Assembly (NCBI RefSeq): GCF_030056705.1
Contig: NZ_JASHIC010000014.1
Location: forward strand, 124,001 to 188,000
Length of the DNA stretch: 64,000 bases
DNA from: Flectobacillus longus
Lineage (GTDB): Bacteria > Bacteroidota > Bacteroidia > Cytophagales > Spirosomataceae
Direction: 5' to 3'
This document shows, piece after piece, positions 54,245 to 64,000 of the stretch. Position 1 is the stretch's first letter; each line of letters opens with the position of its first letter. The notes under the pieces are model-generated. The model was not told the DNA's origin. It was given only the letters and a program-made list of their open reading frames with translations, and searched no databases. A program made the position numbers and the translations under genes.

Positions 54245-55186
54245 ATGAACGTAATAAAAAGTACCAATTTCAATTTTCCCAACCAAACGGGCTTTTACAA
54301 AGGTAAAGTAAGAGATGTATATTCGTTTGAAGACCTCCTTGTAATGGTGGCTTCTGACCGTATTTCTGCTTTTGATGTAGTGCTTCCAGAAGCGATTCCT
54401 TTTAAAGGACAGGTGTTGAACCAAATCGCTGAACATTTCTTGAAAGCTACGCAATCGATTGTTCCAAACTGGTTATTGGCAGTGCCAGATCCTAATGTAA
54501 GTGCGGGTCTAAAATGCGAAGCTTTTCCTGTTGAAATGGTCGTGCGTGGGTACTTAGCAGGTCATGCAGCACGTACATACAAGTCAGGACTTCGTACACT
54601 TTGTGGAGTAACATTGCCTGAAGGATTGAAAGAAAACGACAAATTGCCTCAGCCAATTATTACACCAACCACCAAAGCGCACGAAGGTCACGACGAAGAT
54701 ATTTCTCGTGAAGATATCCTTGCCAAAGGATTAGTGAGCGAGGAGGATTATGTTCAGTTAGAGCAATATACTTTGGCATTGTTTGAAAAAGGTACACAAA
54801 TGGCAGCCGAACAAGGCTTGATTTTGGTGGATACCAAATATGAGTTCGGTAAAATCGACGGTAAAATTGTATTGATTGACGAAATTCATACGCCTGATTC
54901 ATCTCGTTATTTTTATGCGGACGGCTATGCAGAAAGACAAGCAAACGGTGAATCTCAAAAACAACTTTCAAAAGAATTTGTTCGTGAATGGTTGATTGCC
55001 AATAATTTTCAAGGAAAAGAAGGACAAACAGTACCTGAAATGACTCCTGAATGGGTAAATCAAATTTCAGAACGATATATTGAGCTTTTTGAGAAAGTAA
55101 CAGGCAAAGCTTTCGAAAAATCTGTTACTGATAATGTTCTAGAACGAGTTGAGAAAAATGTATTGACGTTCTTAGCAAATAGATAA
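54245..55186 (+). CDS. purC: Phosphoribosylaminoimidazole-succinocarboxamide synthase
   Basis: SAICAR synthase of de novo purine synthesis, joining CAIR and aspartate with ATP. 313 residues from ATG 54245 ([26 protein letters not shown]); the upstream in-frame start at 54185 lies inside a repeat element and is rejected. This is the longer, yeast-like form rather than the short Bacillus form. Seen: [68 protein letters not shown] and [27 protein letters not shown]. Hairpins at 55231-55277 follow. Cytoplasmic. Confidence 0.97.
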   Translation: MNVIKSTNFNFPNQTGFYKGKVRDVYSFEDLLVMVASDRISAFDVVLPEAIPFKGQVLNQIAEHFLKATQSIVPNWLLAVPDPNVSAGLKCEAFPVEMVVRGYLAGHAARTYKSGLRTLCGVTLPEGLKENDKLPQPIITPTTKAHEGHDEDISREDILAKGLVSEEDYVQLEQYTLALFEKGTQMAAEQGLILVDTKYEFGKIDGKIVLIDEIHTPDSSRYFYADGYAERQANGESQKQLSKEFVREWLIANNFQGKEGQTVPEMTPEWVNQISERYIELFEKVTGKAFEKSVTDNVLERVEKNVLTFLANR

Positions 55187-55230
55187 TAGTTGCGAGAAAT
55201 TTTAAAAATTTTAGTAATAAATTGTACTTG

Positions 55231-55277
55231 AATAAGCTCTTGTTTTGCAAGAGCTTATTTGTACTTATAAGTACAAA
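55231..55277 (+). terminator. Terminator hairpin plus adjoining 20-bp palindrome
   Basis: AATAAGCTCTTG (55231-55242) pairs with CAAGAGCTTATT (55248-55259) around TTTTG, then TTTGTACTTATAAGTACAAA (55258-55277) is a perfect palindrome that overlaps its last T residues. The first is the likely end of purC; the second may be a separate operator for the STAS gene. Confidence 0.7.
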
Positions 55278-55459
55278 TATTTTTCGTGAAAATTACTAAA
55301 TTGCACAGCATTTGCAGGTAGGTCATTCAAAGTGAACGTCTCAGAATAGACACTCGTTTTATGACACTTGTACCTTCAAGCATACAAACTTCGGGCGAGT
55401 CCCTAAAGCATATTTAATTCCAAAAAAAATCTACTGCGATTATATAAAGTAGTAAAAAG

Positions 55460-55879
55460 ATGAATTTTAAGATTGAAAAAAACGAGCAATACGCTCTTAT
55501 CGAACTTAACGAAACAGCTTTAACTCAAGACAATTACGCTGATTTCGAAAACATTATCCGCCAACTTTTCCGTGCGGGATATGGTAACGTTATCGTGAAT
55601 TTTGATGAAGTTACAGAATTGGATGGTCATGGCGTTTCGGTAATACGTAAAGGCAATAAAATCTGTTTAAACGAGCTTGGCTTGTTCATCATTGTGACTA
55701 AAAATGATGAAATTATCGACCAATTAGATCGTGCCAAAATTGAAGATTTGACCATTATGCCAACAGTTCAGGAGGCAATTGATGCTGTTTTCTTAAACGA
55801 ACTCGAAAATGATTTCCAATCAGAAGATGAAGATGAGTTTGGCGGTGGCGAATACAGTGAAAGCGAAGAAGATTATTAA
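55460..55879 (+). CDS. STAS-domain protein with acidic tail
   Basis: 139 residues. The STAS fold of anti-anti-sigma-like proteins spans ~1-112 (YALIELNETALTQDNYADFENII, GNVIVNFDEVTELDGHGVSVIRKGNKI, LGLFIIVTKNDEIIDQLDRAKIEDL), but the usual phosphorylated Ser is replaced: the D-S-(S/T)-G-like site reads LDGHG. So regulation by a serine kinase is unlikely. The tail SEDEDEFGGGEYSESEEDY is very acidic. It sits upstream of rnz on the same strand with a terminator between. Cytoplasmic, function unknown. Confidence 0.8.
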   Translation: MNFKIEKNEQYALIELNETALTQDNYADFENIIRQLFRAGYGNVIVNFDEVTELDGHGVSVIRKGNKICLNELGLFIIVTKNDEIIDQLDRAKIEDLTIMPTVQEAIDAVFLNELENDFQSEDEDEFGGGEYSESEEDY

Positions 55880-55942
55880 TCAAATTGTATAAAACGAAGA
55901 CTTAAAAGTATTCATCAAAGGATATTTTTCGGTTTTTCGAAC

Positions 55943-55984
55943 AAAAAAACCTTATTAGGCGTTAGTCTGATAAGGTTTTTTTTT
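55943..55984 (+). terminator. Intrinsic terminator after the STAS gene
   Basis: AAAAAACCTTAT pairs with ATAAGGTTTTTT around an ~16-nt loop, ending in a run of T. It lies 60 nt after the STAS stop and 54 nt before rnz, so rnz needs its own promoter or partial readthrough. Confidence 0.75.
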
Positions 55985-56037
55985 ATATTGAACCCTATTA
56001 ATTATTTTGTTTACCAGTAATTTAAAATTATAACAAT

Positions 56038-56961
56038 TTGAGTTTCCATCTTACTATTCTAGGTACGGGTTCTGCCAACCCAGTAGTAACGCGTAATGCA
56101 ACTTCCCACTTTTTGATGGTGGAACAAGAAGGGTATTTGTTTGATTGTGGAGAGGCTACCCAGACGCAATTACTTCGTTTCAAACTCAAGGCCACTCGTA
56201 TCAAATATATTTTTATTACTCACCTTCATGGCGACCATTTCTTTGGATTAATAGGTTTATTGTCAACACTTAACATGCACCATAGAGTTGACGATTTGTA
56301 TATCTATGGTCCCAAAGGTCTTGCTGAAGTGCTGACTCTTCAAATGAAATATTCGGATACACGTCTTAATTTTAAAGTGCATTTTGAGGAAACTCGTTCC
56401 GAAGAGTCCTACCTCTTAATGGAAAACGATTATGTGAAGGTCACCACAATTCCCTTGGTTCATCGTGTGCCATGTTGTGGTTTTTTGATTGAAGAAAAAG
56501 AAAAACCACACAAAATTCTGAAGGAACTATTGCCATCACATATAAGTATTGAACAAATCAAATGCCTCAAAGATGGACAAGATGTGCTAGATGATAATGG
56601 CGAAGTACTATATTCATGTGACTATTACACCAGCAAAGGCCCTGCGCCAGATAGTTATGCTTTTTGTACTGATACGGCTTATCACCCTGCTATTTTGCCA
56701 ATTATCAAAGGGGTCAAATTACTTTATCACGAAACCACCTTTTTACATGAATTGGTAGAAAGAGCTAAGGAAACATGCCATTCTACCGCTTATCAAGCTG
56801 GGCAAATTGCTAAGGAAGCTGGTGTGAAAAACTTATTGATAGGACATTTCTCGTCTAGATACAAAGACCTTACTCCATTTATAGATGAAGCAAAACAAGT
56901 TTTTCGCAATACTATACTTGGAGAAGATGGAATGTCGATAGACTTTAGAGATTTGGTATGA
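56038..56961 (+). CDS. rnz: Ribonuclease Z
   Basis: tRNA 3'-end endonuclease of the metallo-beta-lactamase fold, 307 residues, starting at a TTG (56038). The zinc motif THLHGDHFFGL gives H62, H64, D66 and H67; LHRVPCCGFLI, YAFCTDTAYHP and the final LLIGHFSSRY carry the remaining ligands. The exosite insertion is around residues 145-205. Length is standard for bacterial RNase Z. An inverted-repeat terminator lies at 56973-57001. Confidence 0.95.
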   Translation: MSFHLTILGTGSANPVVTRNATSHFLMVEQEGYLFDCGEATQTQLLRFKLKATRIKYIFITHLHGDHFFGLIGLLSTLNMHHRVDDLYIYGPKGLAEVLTLQMKYSDTRLNFKVHFEETRSEESYLLMENDYVKVTTIPLVHRVPCCGFLIEEKEKPHKILKELLPSHISIEQIKCLKDGQDVLDDNGEVLYSCDYYTSKGPAPDSYAFCTDTAYHPAILPIIKGVKLLYHETTFLHELVERAKETCHSTAYQAGQIAKEAGVKNLLIGHFSSRYKDLTPFIDEAKQVFRNTILGEDGMSIDFRDLV

Positions 56962-56972
56962 TTTAAAAATAA

Positions 56973-57001
56973 CGGCATTCGAAATTGTTATTCGAATGCC
57001 G
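56973..57001. terminator. Inverted repeat between rnz and the convergent gene
   Basis: CGGCATTCGAA (56973-56983) pairs with TTCGAATGCCG (56991-57001) around ATTGTTA. It has no T tract of length, but lies exactly between convergent genes. Confidence 0.65.
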
Positions 57002-57013
57002 CTAATAGATACC

Positions 57014-59233
57014 TCATTTTAATACACTTATCCAACCTTTGAAATTTTGCCGTGTAAATTTTAAAAGGTAATAATAATCCCCACTTACGATTTCATCGGC
57101 AAACCACTCAAATTTTCTATCATAAGACTGATACACTTGTTGTCCCCAACGATTAAATACTTGAATATATTCAAATTTGTCAAAGCATGAGTTTTCTGGA
57201 AGATTTGTAATCGTAAACGAATCATTTTTACCATCCCCATTAGGCGTAATGACGTTAGGCGGCGTAAATGTATAGGCTGTTTCTTTGTTTTTGACTAAAA
57301 CCGTGACTTTGGTCGTATCAAAACGCATGGGACTGCACGAATTATCCTCTGTTACGAAATTGATAACGAATGTTTTTTCTTTTTCCTGACCTAATAATTC
57401 GCAAGAAAGATTCCATTGAAATGGTGAAGTAAGTGAGGCTATCCCATTTTTATTACTCCAGATAATCCCAACACTTCCCAAATTAAATCCTTGTCCAATA
57501 CCATAAAGCTGGATAGGGTCGCTGTCAGGATCTTTTGCATTCACATCAAAATTTAATGGTGTAGCATTTTCCCCATCCAATACAACCGTAATATTTTGGT
57601 CTTTTAAGGTTGTGCTCACGTGCGGTTTGTTCGAAACGATAGGAGTGGGCTTAAAGGCAATCGTTAAGGTATCACTTTTACTTCTATTACAATATCTATC
57701 CGAAACTATAAAGTCGACCAAATAATCAGTCGTTCGAATCTGGTCACAAAGTGGTTTCCATGTAAAAGGCGACTGGACATTTCCGACACCCGTACCACCA
57801 TTGAAGGTAATACCTGCTTGTGACAATGTAAAACCTCGCCCTACTGCTCGTAGAGTTAATGAGTCTACATCAACATCTTTACCGAAGATATTATACGAAA
57901 GAGTTGAGTTAATGGAAGCAGTCAATGTTTTACTGATAGCATCGGTGCTAATCACAGGTTTACTATTATCACGAGGTTGACGGTACACTTTGACTGTGAG
58001 CGTATCACTCAAGGATTGCGGACAACCATTATCACTTGTGAATATTTGAAAGACTAAGGGTTTCCCATCAAAACTTTGTGAACACTCATCCAGACAAATC
58101 TCTACTTTTAAGGTATCAGCTTTTGACAAAATATTGTAGGCTATAGGAATATTTGCAAAGCTCTTATCAGTAAAATTTTGCCCGACAACTTTTAAACGAA
58201 TTTGCGTGTAAGGATTAGGGTCAGTAAAAAATAGCTCAAAACAGGCATTTTTTTGTGTATTTGGTATTCTTACAATTTCATCTTTTCCTATTTTAGTTAA
58301 ACTTCCTTTTAATTTAGCAAAACTAATAGGAGCATTATTCACGGGGCAGTCAACTACCTTCAATTGAAAATCTCGTAGCGCATAACCTATTCTTTTTCCC
58401 GCCCTGTATTCCTCCACTTTGACCGAAAAAACAAATAATCCCAATTGATTAGCAGTAACCGATAAGCGCCCTGTACGATTATTGACACTCAAGGCAGGAT
58501 TACCCGGAATAGCATTACTATTTGAGTACCCAGATGCCCACGTAACATGAGGGTAATTAAAACTTCCTGTTGGAAATTGTGGGTTAGGAGATTGTACAGA
58601 GCTAAATCCAGCAAGTGGACTTACGATACTATATACTAGACTGTCTCCGTCTGCATCTGTAGCGCTAAAATCAAAATTAAATGGTCTATTGATACAAATA
58701 TAGTCGCCTGATAAGTCTTTGAATTTTGGTGTTGAATTAATAAACTCTCTATTATTGGCAGAAATAGCAGGAAACTCTGTATAGAAAAGCGAGGAAGTAC
58801 GTCCAGGGTTTATAATATTTGATATTACATCATTTCTACAACACCTATCCCATACGATGTAATACCCTTCAGGGTCATCGAAATTGACAGATAATAGTGT
58901 CACTAAAGTAGAATATTTGATAAGTTTAGTTCTAACGTTGCCATATTCAGAACAATCAGGATTGGTGTAGGGAATCTGTACGTTAGAGGCCATCGGCACA
59001 ACAACATATCCCATCATTATATTATCTTTTTTTCTGAAAAAACCCAAAGTGACAGTTTGATCTAGTGCTCCAGGTTGTCCGTTGATTGCATCAAAATATA
59101 GATTCAAAGAGAGTTTGTGAGTGAAACCTTGGTCATTTATTCGTTGCAGATCAATATCTCCTCCCACAATGTGAGTTGCTCGCCCTTGTAAGTATCCCAA
59201 CAGTAAAAAAACACATAGTAAAGCTTTCTTCAT
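57014..59233 (-). CDS. T9SS type B (gliding-motility-associated) secreted protein
   Basis: 739 residues with signal peptide MKKALLCVFLLLGYLQGRA followed by THIVGGDIDLQRI, the conserved start of this Cytophagales family. The middle has repeated Ig/cadherin-like modules with Asp-rich calcium-type loops (DVDVDSLTL, DPDSDPIQL, DADGDSLVY). The C-terminus is the type B sorting domain: VITPNGDGKNDSFTITNL, EYIQVFNRWGQQVYQS and YYYLLKF(TRQN)F. It is exported to the cell surface or medium, where it probably functions in adhesion or motility; exact role unknown. Monocistronic. Confidence 0.88.
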   Translation of the reverse strand: MKKALLCVFLLLGYLQGRATHIVGGDIDLQRINDQGFTHKLSLNLYFDAINGQPGALDQTVTLGFFRKKDNIMMGYVVVPMASNVQIPYTNPDCSEYGNVRTKLIKYSTLVTLLSVNFDDPEGYYIVWDRCCRNDVISNIINPGRTSSLFYTEFPAISANNREFINSTPKFKDLSGDYICINRPFNFDFSATDADGDSLVYSIVSPLAGFSSVQSPNPQFPTGSFNYPHVTWASGYSNSNAIPGNPALSVNNRTGRLSVTANQLGLFVFSVKVEEYRAGKRIGYALRDFQLKVVDCPVNNAPISFAKLKGSLTKIGKDEIVRIPNTQKNACFELFFTDPNPYTQIRLKVVGQNFTDKSFANIPIAYNILSKADTLKVEICLDECSQSFDGKPLVFQIFTSDNGCPQSLSDTLTVKVYRQPRDNSKPVISTDAISKTLTASINSTLSYNIFGKDVDVDSLTLRAVGRGFTLSQAGITFNGGTGVGNVQSPFTWKPLCDQIRTTDYLVDFIVSDRYCNRSKSDTLTIAFKPTPIVSNKPHVSTTLKDQNITVVLDGENATPLNFDVNAKDPDSDPIQLYGIGQGFNLGSVGIIWSNKNGIASLTSPFQWNLSCELLGQEKEKTFVINFVTEDNSCSPMRFDTTKVTVLVKNKETAYTFTPPNVITPNGDGKNDSFTITNLPENSCFDKFEYIQVFNRWGQQVYQSYDRKFEWFADEIVSGDYYYLLKFTRQNFKGWISVLK

Positions 59234-60157
59234 AAGTTGTTGTAGTTTCGAGTTAAATAAGACTAGGAATAATGATAATGTAAGGTAAGCGATTGTAATA
59301 TTCGAAGAGTTTGTGTAAATTACAAGTAATTTGTTGGATACAAAAACAATTCAACTATACGACAGTACGTACACTCGAAAGGTTGCTACTGTTTAGGTAT
59401 TTTTTCTGATAAGTACTTGTTATTCCAGTTTTTAGCGATTCATTTTTTTCACTTCATCATTAGTGTCAATTCGTATTAAGTTACAAAACACTGACCTTTT
59501 ATATTGAATAATTCCAGAATTTATTATAGGTAATAAAAATCAACTGATTGTTTATTTTGAAGATAAAAAATCATTTAATCTATATGATTTGTAGATTAAA
59601 TTTTAGGTATGAAAAAACATCAAAATCAGCCTAAAAAAGTGGATTTAATGGTATTCTTTGAAAAAAAAAGAAGGTTTTTTTTATAAAAATGTATATGTTT
59701 AAAAAATGACTATTTTGTGTTATTTTTTTGTAAAAATTTATAAAATAGGTTTGTATTTGAAGTGTAAACAAGGGTAATTCTGCTAAATTGATACAAATAG
59801 GTATTGTAAAATCGTGTTTTTGTAAAAATACTTATACGTTTGTGAATTGTATCTAACTAAGAATATTTTTTGCAAAAACTTGATTTTGTTCAATACAGAT
59901 GATTATTCGGCAAAATGCTATTTTATCCAAATAATTTTTTGTATATCTTTGTAAAAGCGAAATAGAGTGAAGTATATATAGCCATAATCACAAAGAAAGG
60001 TCGGAGAATATTTTACGAAATAATTTTGATTTTGTCAATAAACCATCTAAAATATTTACAACTTTTCAAAAGAAGAAGGATAATAATACCACTATAATAA
60101 ATAAAGGCTACCTAGAACAGGTTAAATTTTAAACTTAAAAAAACAAACCCCATTACC
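59234..60157. other. Long intergenic region upstream of gltB
   Basis: More than 900 nt, very AT-rich, between the divergent T9SS protein and gltB. TATCTTTG at 59944-59951 matches the Bacteroidota -7 box and would give gltB a ~200 nt leader, but the -33 box is not clear. No ORF, tRNA or strong hairpin recognised. The long leader could hold a small RNA or regulatory element. Confidence 0.35.
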
Positions 60158-63100
60158 ATGACTAACTTTGATAATCAAGGGTTGTATCGCAAGGAATTCG
60201 AACATGATGCTTGTGGTATCGGTTTCGTAGCGAACATGAAAGGTAGAAAGTCACACAAAGTAGTGGCTGATGCAATTCAAATGCTTATTCGCATGGACCA
60301 CCGTGGAGCTTGTGGCTGCGACCCTAATTCTGGTGACGGTGCTGGTATTTTAGTACAAATTCCTCACGAATTCTTCCTTGAAGAGTGTACAAAACTTGGC
60401 ATCGATTTGCCGGCCGCCTTAGATTATGGCGTCGGTATGGTTTTCTTTCCTAAAGATGAGACTACTCGTAACGAGTGTAAGGAAATCATTGCACGAAAGG
60501 CTAGAAAGTTAGGTCTGGAAATTTTGGGTTATCGTATTGTCCCTTGCGACAATTCTGAAATTCAAGGTGCTGAATCTGGAAATACTGAGCCTCAAATGGA
60601 ACAATTATTCATCAAACGTCCAACCGATCAAGATGAATTGACATTTGAGCGCAAATTATATGTTTTCCGTCAGTACACTGCAAGAGTAATCAACGAAACG
60701 GTGAAAGCTGTAGAAGGTAAATTCTACTATGCTTCGCTTTCGGCTCGCACTATCATTTACAAAGGTATGTTGACTACAATGCAAGTACCTGGCTATTTTG
60801 ATGATTTGCGTCGTGATGAGTTTACTTCTGCTTTGGCAATTGTTCACTCTCGTTTCTCTACAAATACATTCCCAGAATGGCGTTTGGCTCAGCCATTCCG
60901 CTACATGGGGCACAATGGTGAAATTAATACTGTAAAAGGTAACTCTTCTTGGATGCAGGCACAATCAGCGTTGTTTCAGTCTGATTTGTTTAGCAAAGAA
61001 GAAATGGAAATGATTTTGCCAGTTTGTCAATTAGGTCAGTCTGATTCGGCTGTTCTTGACAATGCAGTAGAATTGTTAACATTGTCTGGTCGTTCATTAC
61101 CTCACGTAATGATGATGTTGATTCCTGAAGCATGGGATGGCAACGAGCAGATTGAAGATTACAAACGTGATTTTTACGAATACCACGCTGCGTTAATGGA
61201 GCCTTGGGATGGTCCAGCTTCAATTTCTTTCACAGATGGTAAAATCATTGGTGCAACACTTGACCGTAACGGTTTACGTCCATCTCGTTTCTGGGTAACT
61301 AGCGACGATTTCGTAATCATGGCTTCTGAGGCAGGTGTATTGGATATTGACCAATCGACTGTTATCAAAAAAGGTCGTTTACAGCCAGGTAAAATGTTCA
61401 TCGTTGATATGGAGCAAGGCCGTATCATTCCTGACGATGAATTGAAAGAAAAAATCTGTAAACAACAACCTTACGGAGAGTGGTTGAAGGCCAACAAAAT
61501 CAAAGTTGAAGACCTTCCTGCTGCTGGTGCCGAATACCGTGCTCCATTCGAAAGAGAATTATTGTTGCGTCAACAAGTATTTGGCTTCACTACTGAAGAT
61601 CTTCGTGTAGTATTGTCACAGATGATTGAGACTGGTAAAGAGGCATTAGGCTCAATGGGTGTAGATACTCCATTGGCGATTTTGTCTGACCAAGCGCAAC
61701 ATTTATCATATTATTTCAAACAATTGTTTGCTCAAGTAACCAACCCTCCAATTGACCCTATCCGTGAACGTACGGTAATGTCATTGTTGTCGGATATTGG
61801 TGGTTTGAAAAACTTGTTGAAAGAAACACCAGAACACTGTCGTCAAATCGAAATTCGTCAACCAGTATTAACCAATGCTGAGATTGAGAAAATTCGTTGG
61901 ATTGACCACAAAAACTTCCATACTAAATCGATTCATACAACTTTCAGAGCTAATGGCGAGAAAGGACAATTGAAACGTGCATTGGATAGAATTTGTCAAT
62001 ATGCCGAAGATGCAGTGGATGATGGCTACGCAATCTTGTTGTTGACCGACCGTGGTGTGGATAGCTCACACGCGCCAATTCCATCTTTGTTGGCTACAGC
62101 AGCGGTTCATCATCATTTGATTCGTAAAGGCAAACGTGCACAAGTTGGTCTTATCGTTGAGGCTGGTGACGTTTGGGAAACACATCACTTTGCTACTTTG
62201 ATTGGTTTTGGTGCTTCGGCAGTAAACCCATACATGGCTTTCGAAACCATTCGTGGTATGAAAGACAAAGGTATTTTGCAAGTAGATTACCCTTACGAAA
62301 AATTACAACAAAACTACATCAAAGCTGTAAATGGTGAGTTGTTGAAAATCTTCTCTAAAATGGGTATTTCAACACTTCAATCTTACCAAGGTGCTCAAAT
62401 CTTCGAAATCGTTGGTTTGGCAAAAGAAGTAGTTGATAAATATTTCTCTGGAGCTGTATCTCGTATTGGTGGTATCGATTTGGAAGGAATCCAAAAAGAA
62501 GCCCTAATCAAACATACAAATGGGTATCCTGAACAACCAGTAGCTAATCCAAAACTAGAAGTAGGTGGTGTGTACCAATGGAAACACCGTGGTGAAGCTC
62601 ACTTGTTTAACCCTGAAACAATCCACTTATTACAACAATCTACTAAAACAAACAACTATCAGTTGTTTAAGAAGTACTCGAAGATTGTTGATGATCAGAC
62701 TGAGAAAGCGATGACGCTTCGTGGATTGTTGAAATTCAAGAAAGGTACTCCAGTGCCAATCGAAGAGGTTGAGCCAATCGAAAATATCTTCAAGCGTTTT
62801 GCTACAGGAGCTATGTCGTTCGGATCTATTTCTTACGAAGCTCACACTACCTTGGCTATTGCCATGAACCGTATTGGTGGTAAATCAAATACAGGTGAAG
62901 GTGGTGAAGACCCAATCCGTTTTGAGCCAATGGCAAACGGTGACTCGATGAACTCTGCTATCAAGCAAGTAGCATCTGGTCGTTTTGGTGTAACTGCTCA
63001 CTATTTGACAAACGCACAAGAGCTACAAATCAAAATGGCTCAAGGCGCTAAGCCAGGTGAAGGTGGTCAGTTGCCAGGTCACAAAGTAGATGACTGGATT

Positions 63101-64000
63101 GGTAAAACTCGTCACTCAACGCCAGGTGTAGGTTTGATTTCGCCTCCTCCTCACCACGATATTTATTCAATTGAGGACTTAGCACAGTTGATTTTTGACC
63201 TTAAAAATGCAAACCGTGCTGCTCGTATCTCTGTGAAATTGGTATCAGAGGCAGGTGTAGGTACAATCGCTGCGGGTGTTGCTAAGGCACACGCTGACCA
63301 TATCTTGATTGCAGGTCACGATGGAGGTACTGGTGCTTCGCCACTTTCTTCTATCCGTCACGCTGGTTTGCCTTGGGAACTTGGTTTGGCTGAAACTCAC
63401 CAAACATTGGTTCGTAACAAATTGCGTGGTCGTGTGACTGTACAAACGGATGGTCAAATCAAAACAGGTCGTGATATTGCTATTGCAGCCTTGTTAGGTG
63501 CTGAAGAGTGGGGTGTAGCTACAGCGGCTCTTGTAACTGCTGGTTGTATCATGATGCGTAAATGCCACTTGAATACTTGCCCAGTAGGGGTTGCTACTCA
63601 AGATCCTCGTTTGCGTGCTATGTACACAGGAGATCCTGACCACGTGGTGAATTTATTCTACTTCTTGGCTCAAGAATTCCGTGAAGTAATGGCTGAACTT
63701 GGCTTCCGTACCGTGAATGAAATGGTAGGTCAAGTGGATCGCCTAGAAATGAAAGAAAATATCCAACACTGGAAATACAAACATTTAGACCTTTCTCCAA
63801 TCTTGTTCAAGCAACCAATGTCATTAGATGTTGCCTTGTACAAACAAGAAGAACAAGATCACGGTTTGGATGTACAAGTAGACTGGGATTTATTGAAAGT
63901 TGCTAAACCAGCCATTGAAAATCAAGAGAAAGTTTACGGTGAATTCGAAGTAATCAACGTAAACCGTACAATTGGTACAATGCTTTCAAACGAAATTACG
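60158..64000 (+). CDS. gltB: Glutamate synthase large subunit, partial (3' end beyond window)
   Basis: Large subunit of glutamate synthase, which makes glutamate from glutamine and 2-oxoglutarate. The frame from ATG 60158 is open to the window end, 1281 codons. An 18-residue propeptide ([18 protein letters not shown]) precedes Cys19 in DACGIGF, the glutaminase nucleophile exposed after cleavage. Then the class-II amidotransferase domain ([29 protein letters not shown]), the central domain ([26 protein letters not shown]-like block), the FMN/2-oxoglutarate domain ([18 protein letters not shown]) and the 3Fe-4S motif [18 protein letters not shown]. The small subunit gene is expected just beyond. 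Confidence 0.96.
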   Translation, partial: MTNFDNQGLYRKEFEHDACGIGFVANMKGRKSHKVVADAIQMLIRMDHRGACGCDPNSGDGAGILVQIPHEFFLEECTKLGIDLPAALDYGVGMVFFPKDETTRNECKEIIARKARKLGLEILGYRIVPCDNSEIQGAESGNTEPQMEQLFIKRPTDQDELTFERKLYVFRQYTARVINETVKAVEGKFYYASLSARTIIYKGMLTTMQVPGYFDDLRRDEFTSALAIVHSRFSTNTFPEWRLAQPFRYMGHNGEINTVKGNSSWMQAQSALFQSDLFSKEEMEMILPVCQLGQSDSAVLDNAVELLTLSGRSLPHVMMMLIPEAWDGNEQIEDYKRDFYEYHAALMEPWDGPASISFTDGKIIGATLDRNGLRPSRFWVTSDDFVIMASEAGVLDIDQSTVIKKGRLQPGKMFIVDMEQGRIIPDDELKEKICKQQPYGEWLKANKIKVEDLPAAGAEYRAPFERELLLRQQVFGFTTEDLRVVLSQMIETGKEALGSMGVDTPLAILSDQAQHLSYYFKQLFAQVTNPPIDPIRERTVMSLLSDIGGLKNLLKETPEHCRQIEIRQPVLTNAEIEKIRWIDHKNFHTKSIHTTFRANGEKGQLKRALDRICQYAEDAVDDGYAILLLTDRGVDSSHAPIPSLLATAAVHHHLIRKGKRAQVGLIVEAGDVWETHHFATLIGFGASAVNPYMAFETIRGMKDKGILQVDYPYEKLQQNYIKAVNGELLKIFSKMGISTLQSYQGAQIFEIVGLAKEVVDKYFSGAVSRIGGIDLEGIQKEALIKHTNGYPEQPVANPKLEVGGVYQWKHRGEAHLFNPETIHLLQQSTKTNNYQLFKKYSKIVDDQTEKAMTLRGLLKFKKGTPVPIEEVEPIENIFKRFATGAMSFGSISYEAHTTLAIAMNRIGGKSNTGEGGEDPIRFEPMANGDSMNSAIKQVASGRFGVTAHYLTNAQELQIKMAQGAKPGEGGQLPGHKVDDWIGKTRHSTPGVGLISPPPHHDIYSIEDLAQLIFDLKNANRAARISVKLVSEAGVGTIAAGVAKAHADHILIAGHDGGTGASPLSSIRHAGLPWELGLAETHQTLVRNKLRGRVTVQTDGQIKTGRDIAIAALLGAEEWGVATAALVTAGCIMMRKCHLNTCPVGVATQDPRLRAMYTGDPDHVVNLFYFLAQEFREVMAELGFRTVNEMVGQVDRLEMKENIQHWKYKHLDLSPILFKQPMSLDVALYKQEEQDHGLDVQVDWDLLKVAKPAIENQEKVYGEFEVINVNRTIGTMLSNEIT

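Overview
The window is an AT-rich stretch of a Bacteroidota chromosome, most likely from the order Cytophagales; the genus is not determined. The evidence is a SusC/SusD pair, two proteins with type IX secretion (T9SS) sorting domains, BACON domains, a standalone LytTR regulator, BatB/BatC-like proteins and several TTG starts. No tRNA, rRNA, CRISPR array or prophage was recognised.

Layout. 1-9.8 kb: M23 peptidase (cut by the window start), FAH-family hydrolase, M48 lipoprotein protease, sucC, a SusC/SusD outer-membrane uptake pair, a LolD-type ABC ATPase, and a VOC protein. 10.5-18.2 kb: a plus-strand surface-polysaccharide operon with an O-antigen ligase/polymerase-like protein, two GT4 transferases, an acyltransferase-3, a WaaE-like GT2, a WcaF-like acetyltransferase and a WecA/TagO-like initiating transferase. 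18.2-24.7 kb: minus-strand genes for a membrane protein with a degenerate PP2C-like domain and five more glycosyltransferases, including a GT8-like pair in which one copy has lost its DxD motif.

24.9-31.6 kb: the most unusual locus. It looks like a polymorphic toxin module: a ~1.6 kb-codon fibronectin-like surface protein with a putative D...ExK nuclease tip, a beta-propeller protein 5 nt downstream as the likely immunity protein, and beyond a terminator an orphan, frameshifted alternative tip. The orphan starts with a 75-bp block identical to the one preceding the tip in the full gene. The full gene is also broken by one in-frame TAA just after its signal-peptide segment.

31.8-45.7 kb: a queuosine-precursor transporter, a MITE-like element, an unknown membrane protein, a LytTR regulator, a 1817-residue secreted protein (LamG, six near-identical 87-residue BACON repeats, phosphodiester glycosidase-like domain, T9SS signal), an AlaA-like aminotransferase, and a lipoprotein with a Cthe_2159-like beta-helix. 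46.2-51 kb: a sugar-activation set (GHMP kinase, nucleotidyltransferase, TAT-exported Gfo/Idh/MocA protein) diverging from a LacI-family regulator across two tandem LacI-like operators. 51-64 kb: BatB/BatC-like pair, thiolase, purC, a STAS protein, RNase Z, a T9SS type-B protein, and gltB (cut by the window end).

The two polysaccharide clusters together could supply assembly of one surface glycan: initiating transferase, transferases, decorating acyl/acetyl groups and a ligase or polymerase. Three dispersed intergenic elements sharing the end AAGTTAGTRGGC, and a REP-like hairpin at 45.8 kb, show small-repeat proliferation.
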